Positions 62,201-64,000 of a stretch of 64,000 nucleotides of DNA are shown here, piece after piece (within the stretch, counting starts at the first letter, position 1; each line of letters begins with the position of its first letter). The notes beneath the pieces were generated by a model that saw only the letters and a program-made list of their open reading frames with translations, did no database searches and was not told the origin of the DNA. The stretch is from Brienomyrus brachyistius (Eukaryota > Chordata > Actinopteri > Osteoglossiformes > Mormyridae). Position numbers and translations under genes: made by a program. The stretch spans positions 37,812,776 through 37,876,775 of the forward strand of contig NC_064536.1 in assembly GCF_023856365.1 (NCBI RefSeq). Direction: 5' to 3'.

Positions 62201-62566
62201 GCTGGGCTCTCCCTTAGAGATAGGGTGAGGAGCTCAGTCATTCGGGAGGGACTCAGAGTAGAGCCGCTGCTCCTCCGCATCGAGAGGAGCCAGATGAGGT
62301 GGCTTGGGCATCTGATTAGGATGCCTCCTGGACGCCTCCCTGGTGAGGTGTTCCGGGCATGTCCCACTGGGAGGAGGCCCCAGGGAAGACCCAGGACACG
62401 CTGGAGAGACTATGTCTCTCGGCTGGCCTGGGAACGCCTCGGGGTCCCCCCAGAGGAGCTGGATAAAGTGGCCGGGGAGAGGGAAGTCTGGGTCTCCCTG
62501 CTGAGACTGCTGCCCCCACGACCCGACCCCGGATTCAGCGGTAGATAATGGATGGATGGATGGATA
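59285..62566 (+). mobile_element. APE-type LINE, nearly full length (about 3.3 kb)
   Basis: The start ctctccttgagccgacacc, then ttatcgtggtggaggggtt, is the usual 5' sequence of a very abundant fish LINE. It carries an endonuclease-RT ORF (next entry) and ends gatggatggatgg before a TA repeat. The clade (RTE-like, L2-like or I/Nimb-like) could not be decided by eye. Confidence 0.8.
59441..62548 (+). pseudogene. LINE endonuclease-reverse transcriptase polyprotein, disrupted
   Basis: Endonuclease motifs: LGTWNVTSLMGKEPELVREV (about 59728), [24 protein letters not shown] (about 60051), TDHSLVVGW (about 60340). RT motifs: GRAPGVDEIRPEFLK, FKKGDRRVCSNYRGITLL, FVDLEKAFDRVPRG (about 61451), GLRQGCPLSPILF, LLFADDVVLLASS (catalytic, about 61745), KYLGVLFTSGG. 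The C-terminus is RGRPRTRWRDYVSRL-like. Lesions in the main frame: TAG at 59897, TAG at 60485, a frameshift near 60893 with return before 61190, TAG at 61190 and TAA at 61928. The rest of the frame is intact. Confidence 0.85.
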
Positions 62567-63354
62567 TATATATATAAACTTTAATTGCTGTCTATCACTT
62601 AATCAAGTTACCAAATGGATGCAAAATCAAAGATATTCATTTCCGCCTGGCACTAACCATGTATTCCTTCACAGTACTAAGCCACAGAAAGGTCCCTAAT
62701 GAAGCCCCTGCATTTACACATCATAGAGACTCTATTATCAACATTTATAAGTATGTAGTGCCTGGAAATTTTTATATTAGATGAGACCAAAAATTGAGAA
62801 ATTTCAATAGGCTCAAGTAGTTTTTCCTCATAAAAAGGACGATAAAGACTCTGACAGCATTTAAACATCAAATTATGACATATCTGAGTAGCTCAGAATA
62901 TCCTGAAAACAAAACCATGCAGCATATGTGGTCAATCCATGCAGATACCATATCGTCAGCCTAAAATCAAAGGAATAGAAAAGCGCTCATAAATGGATAA
63001 TGTTGAAAAGGCAATTTTCTAACATTTCCTAATAACTTCCTAACAATTCCTAACAACATTGCAAGAATTCCTAACTAGATTATAACAATTCTTAACATTC
63101 CCTAACCAGGTCCTAAGTTAGATTCGAACACTGTGCCCAGAGGGGGCAAAAGAGCAAATCAGTTGAAACAGATGATGGGTTAAAGGAACCAATCAGCAAT
63201 CAATGTTTTATGATTGGATTATTGTCATGTGACAAGCACAGTATCGCCCGTTTTCGACTGCAAAAGTAAGAGTAAGAGACTGGTAAGAGTAAAAACGGTA
63301 TGTACCAGCAGATTTATACATTTAAGAATCTTAGTAAATATTTTTATTTACTTT
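62567..63354. other. Intergenic sequence with short TTCCTAACA-like repeats
   Basis: 63015-63120 contains loosely repeated words (ttcctaataac, ttcctaacaa, attcctaacta, cttaacattccctaacc). No gene is recognised. Confidence 0.45.
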
Positions 63355-63359
63355 CCGGG

Positions 63360-63653
63360 TGTCATGCCCAGCTCGTATGATCCTTGTGTGTGCCACACCC
63401 CCCTGATTATCCACGTGTGCTTCCCTGATTGTACCCAGCTGTACCCTGTTGTTTGGTCTCTTTCAGTCCATGTCTTACCTCAGTTCCTCGTCTGTCATTG
63501 ATGTTAGTTGTCGTCTGATGTTTCCTGCCCCGAGTCCTTTAATTAAACCCCTAGTTCTGCCCTGTATTCTGCTTGCCTGCCTGATCCTTGCCTGCCTGAT
63601 CCTTGCCTGCCTGCCTGTCTGTGCGATTACCCGCGTTCAGCGAAAACATAACA
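63360..63653 (+). mobile_element. Solo LTR (294 bp) with 5-bp target duplication
   Basis: Starts TGTCATGCCCAGC and ends AAAACATAACA, so TG...CA with TGT/ACA ends. ccggg flanks it at 63355-63359 and 63654-63658. It contains a cctgcctgatccttg internal duplication. No internal retroelement sequence remains, so it results from LTR-LTR recombination. Confidence 0.85.
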
Positions 63654-63658
63654 CCGGG

Positions 63659-64000
63659 TGTGTTATTGAAATTGTCAGTGTATGTGTTTCCAGAATCATC
63701 CAAAAAGACGATTGTGAGTCTTGTGTGGCTTATCATATTTTATCCATATTTTGAACAATTCAAATAATAAACAATGTACAAACAATATGAACCGCAGGGG
63801 AAAAATGCAGGAAAGTTGCCACGTTTTTGGTGACATATATATCATTAGGAAGCTCAAATCTGTCTCGCATTTACCCAGATATTTCACATTGGCAGAAAGG
63901 TAAACCCAACGCTGGCAACAGAGGCAGAAAGGAGCTCGAGGTCAGGGCAACTGCAGGCAGACCCCGCCACACAGAGCAGCACAGTTGCCGGGCTACTGCA
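63659..64000. other. Unannotated right edge
   Basis: No exon or repeat is recognised; the last 100 bases are GC-richer and continue outside the window. Confidence 0.35.

Noticed and set aside
1..64000. tRNA or rRNA genes
   Set aside because: Only tRNA-derived SINE heads were found; none folds into a complete tRNA and no rRNA sequence was recognised.

Overview
This 64 kb window is vertebrate, almost certainly ray-finned (teleost) fish, DNA. It has split genes with GT-AG introns, fish-type SINEs ending in GGAT repeats, Tc1, hAT and pogo DNA transposons, many LINE families, a BEL/Pao LTR retrotransposon, and immunoglobulin-superfamily (IgSF) receptors of a kind typical of teleost immune loci. 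No species can be named from the sequence, and no prokaryotic or organellar signal is visible.

Layout. 1-9.8 kb (+): the last nine constitutive coding exons (405 aa) and 3' UTR of a DIP2 gene, best matched to dip2c, with a candidate 30-nt alternative microexon and two DNA transposons in one intron. 9.8-16 kb: a 25-bp minisatellite, a solo LTR carrying three repeated hairpins, and a full-length SINE. 16.0-27.4 kb (-): a five-exon gene for a single-V-domain IgSF membrane protein (219 aa predicted). Its first intron (8.2 kb) is a nest of a Tc1 fragment, a Rex1/L2-like LINE, a CR1-like LINE split by a Tc1 element, a second Tc1 derivative and a flanking MITE-like repeat. 27.4-36.5 kb: intergenic, with decayed LINEs, SINEs and a 51-bp minisatellite. 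36.5-43.6 kb (-): a complete BEL/Pao element, 7089 bp, with 537-bp LTRs that look identical, a 5-bp target duplication, and gag-protease and pol ORFs in one frame separated by one TAG. 44-50 kb: SINE, an unclassified 870-bp repeat, a LINE relic that appears to encode a restriction-like endonuclease, and a CR1 tail. 50.07-58.2 kb (+): a five-exon inhibitory-type receptor gene (233 aa predicted; V domain with a J-like motif, transmembrane exon, two tyrosine motifs), most like novel immune-type receptors (NITR). Its 6-kb third-exon-proximal intron holds a LINE relic, a hAT MITE, SINEs and the inverted mate of the 870-bp repeat. 58.6-64 kb: a SINE with a nested MITE, a 3.3-kb LINE with few lesions, and a small solo LTR.

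The biologically live content is dip2c (a FAAL/AMP-binding-domain protein) and two divergently oriented IgSF receptor genes. Both receptor genes use phase-1 exon junctions throughout their extracellular parts, so they may belong to one rapidly evolving immune cluster. The most notable candidates for something new are the duplicated 45-nt stalk exons of the minus-strand receptor, the 25-nt signal-peptide exon and two-tyrosine tail of the plus-strand receptor, and the young BEL element with an amber codon between gag-protease and pol. Exon models were built by hand from splice motifs and phase, without transcripts.
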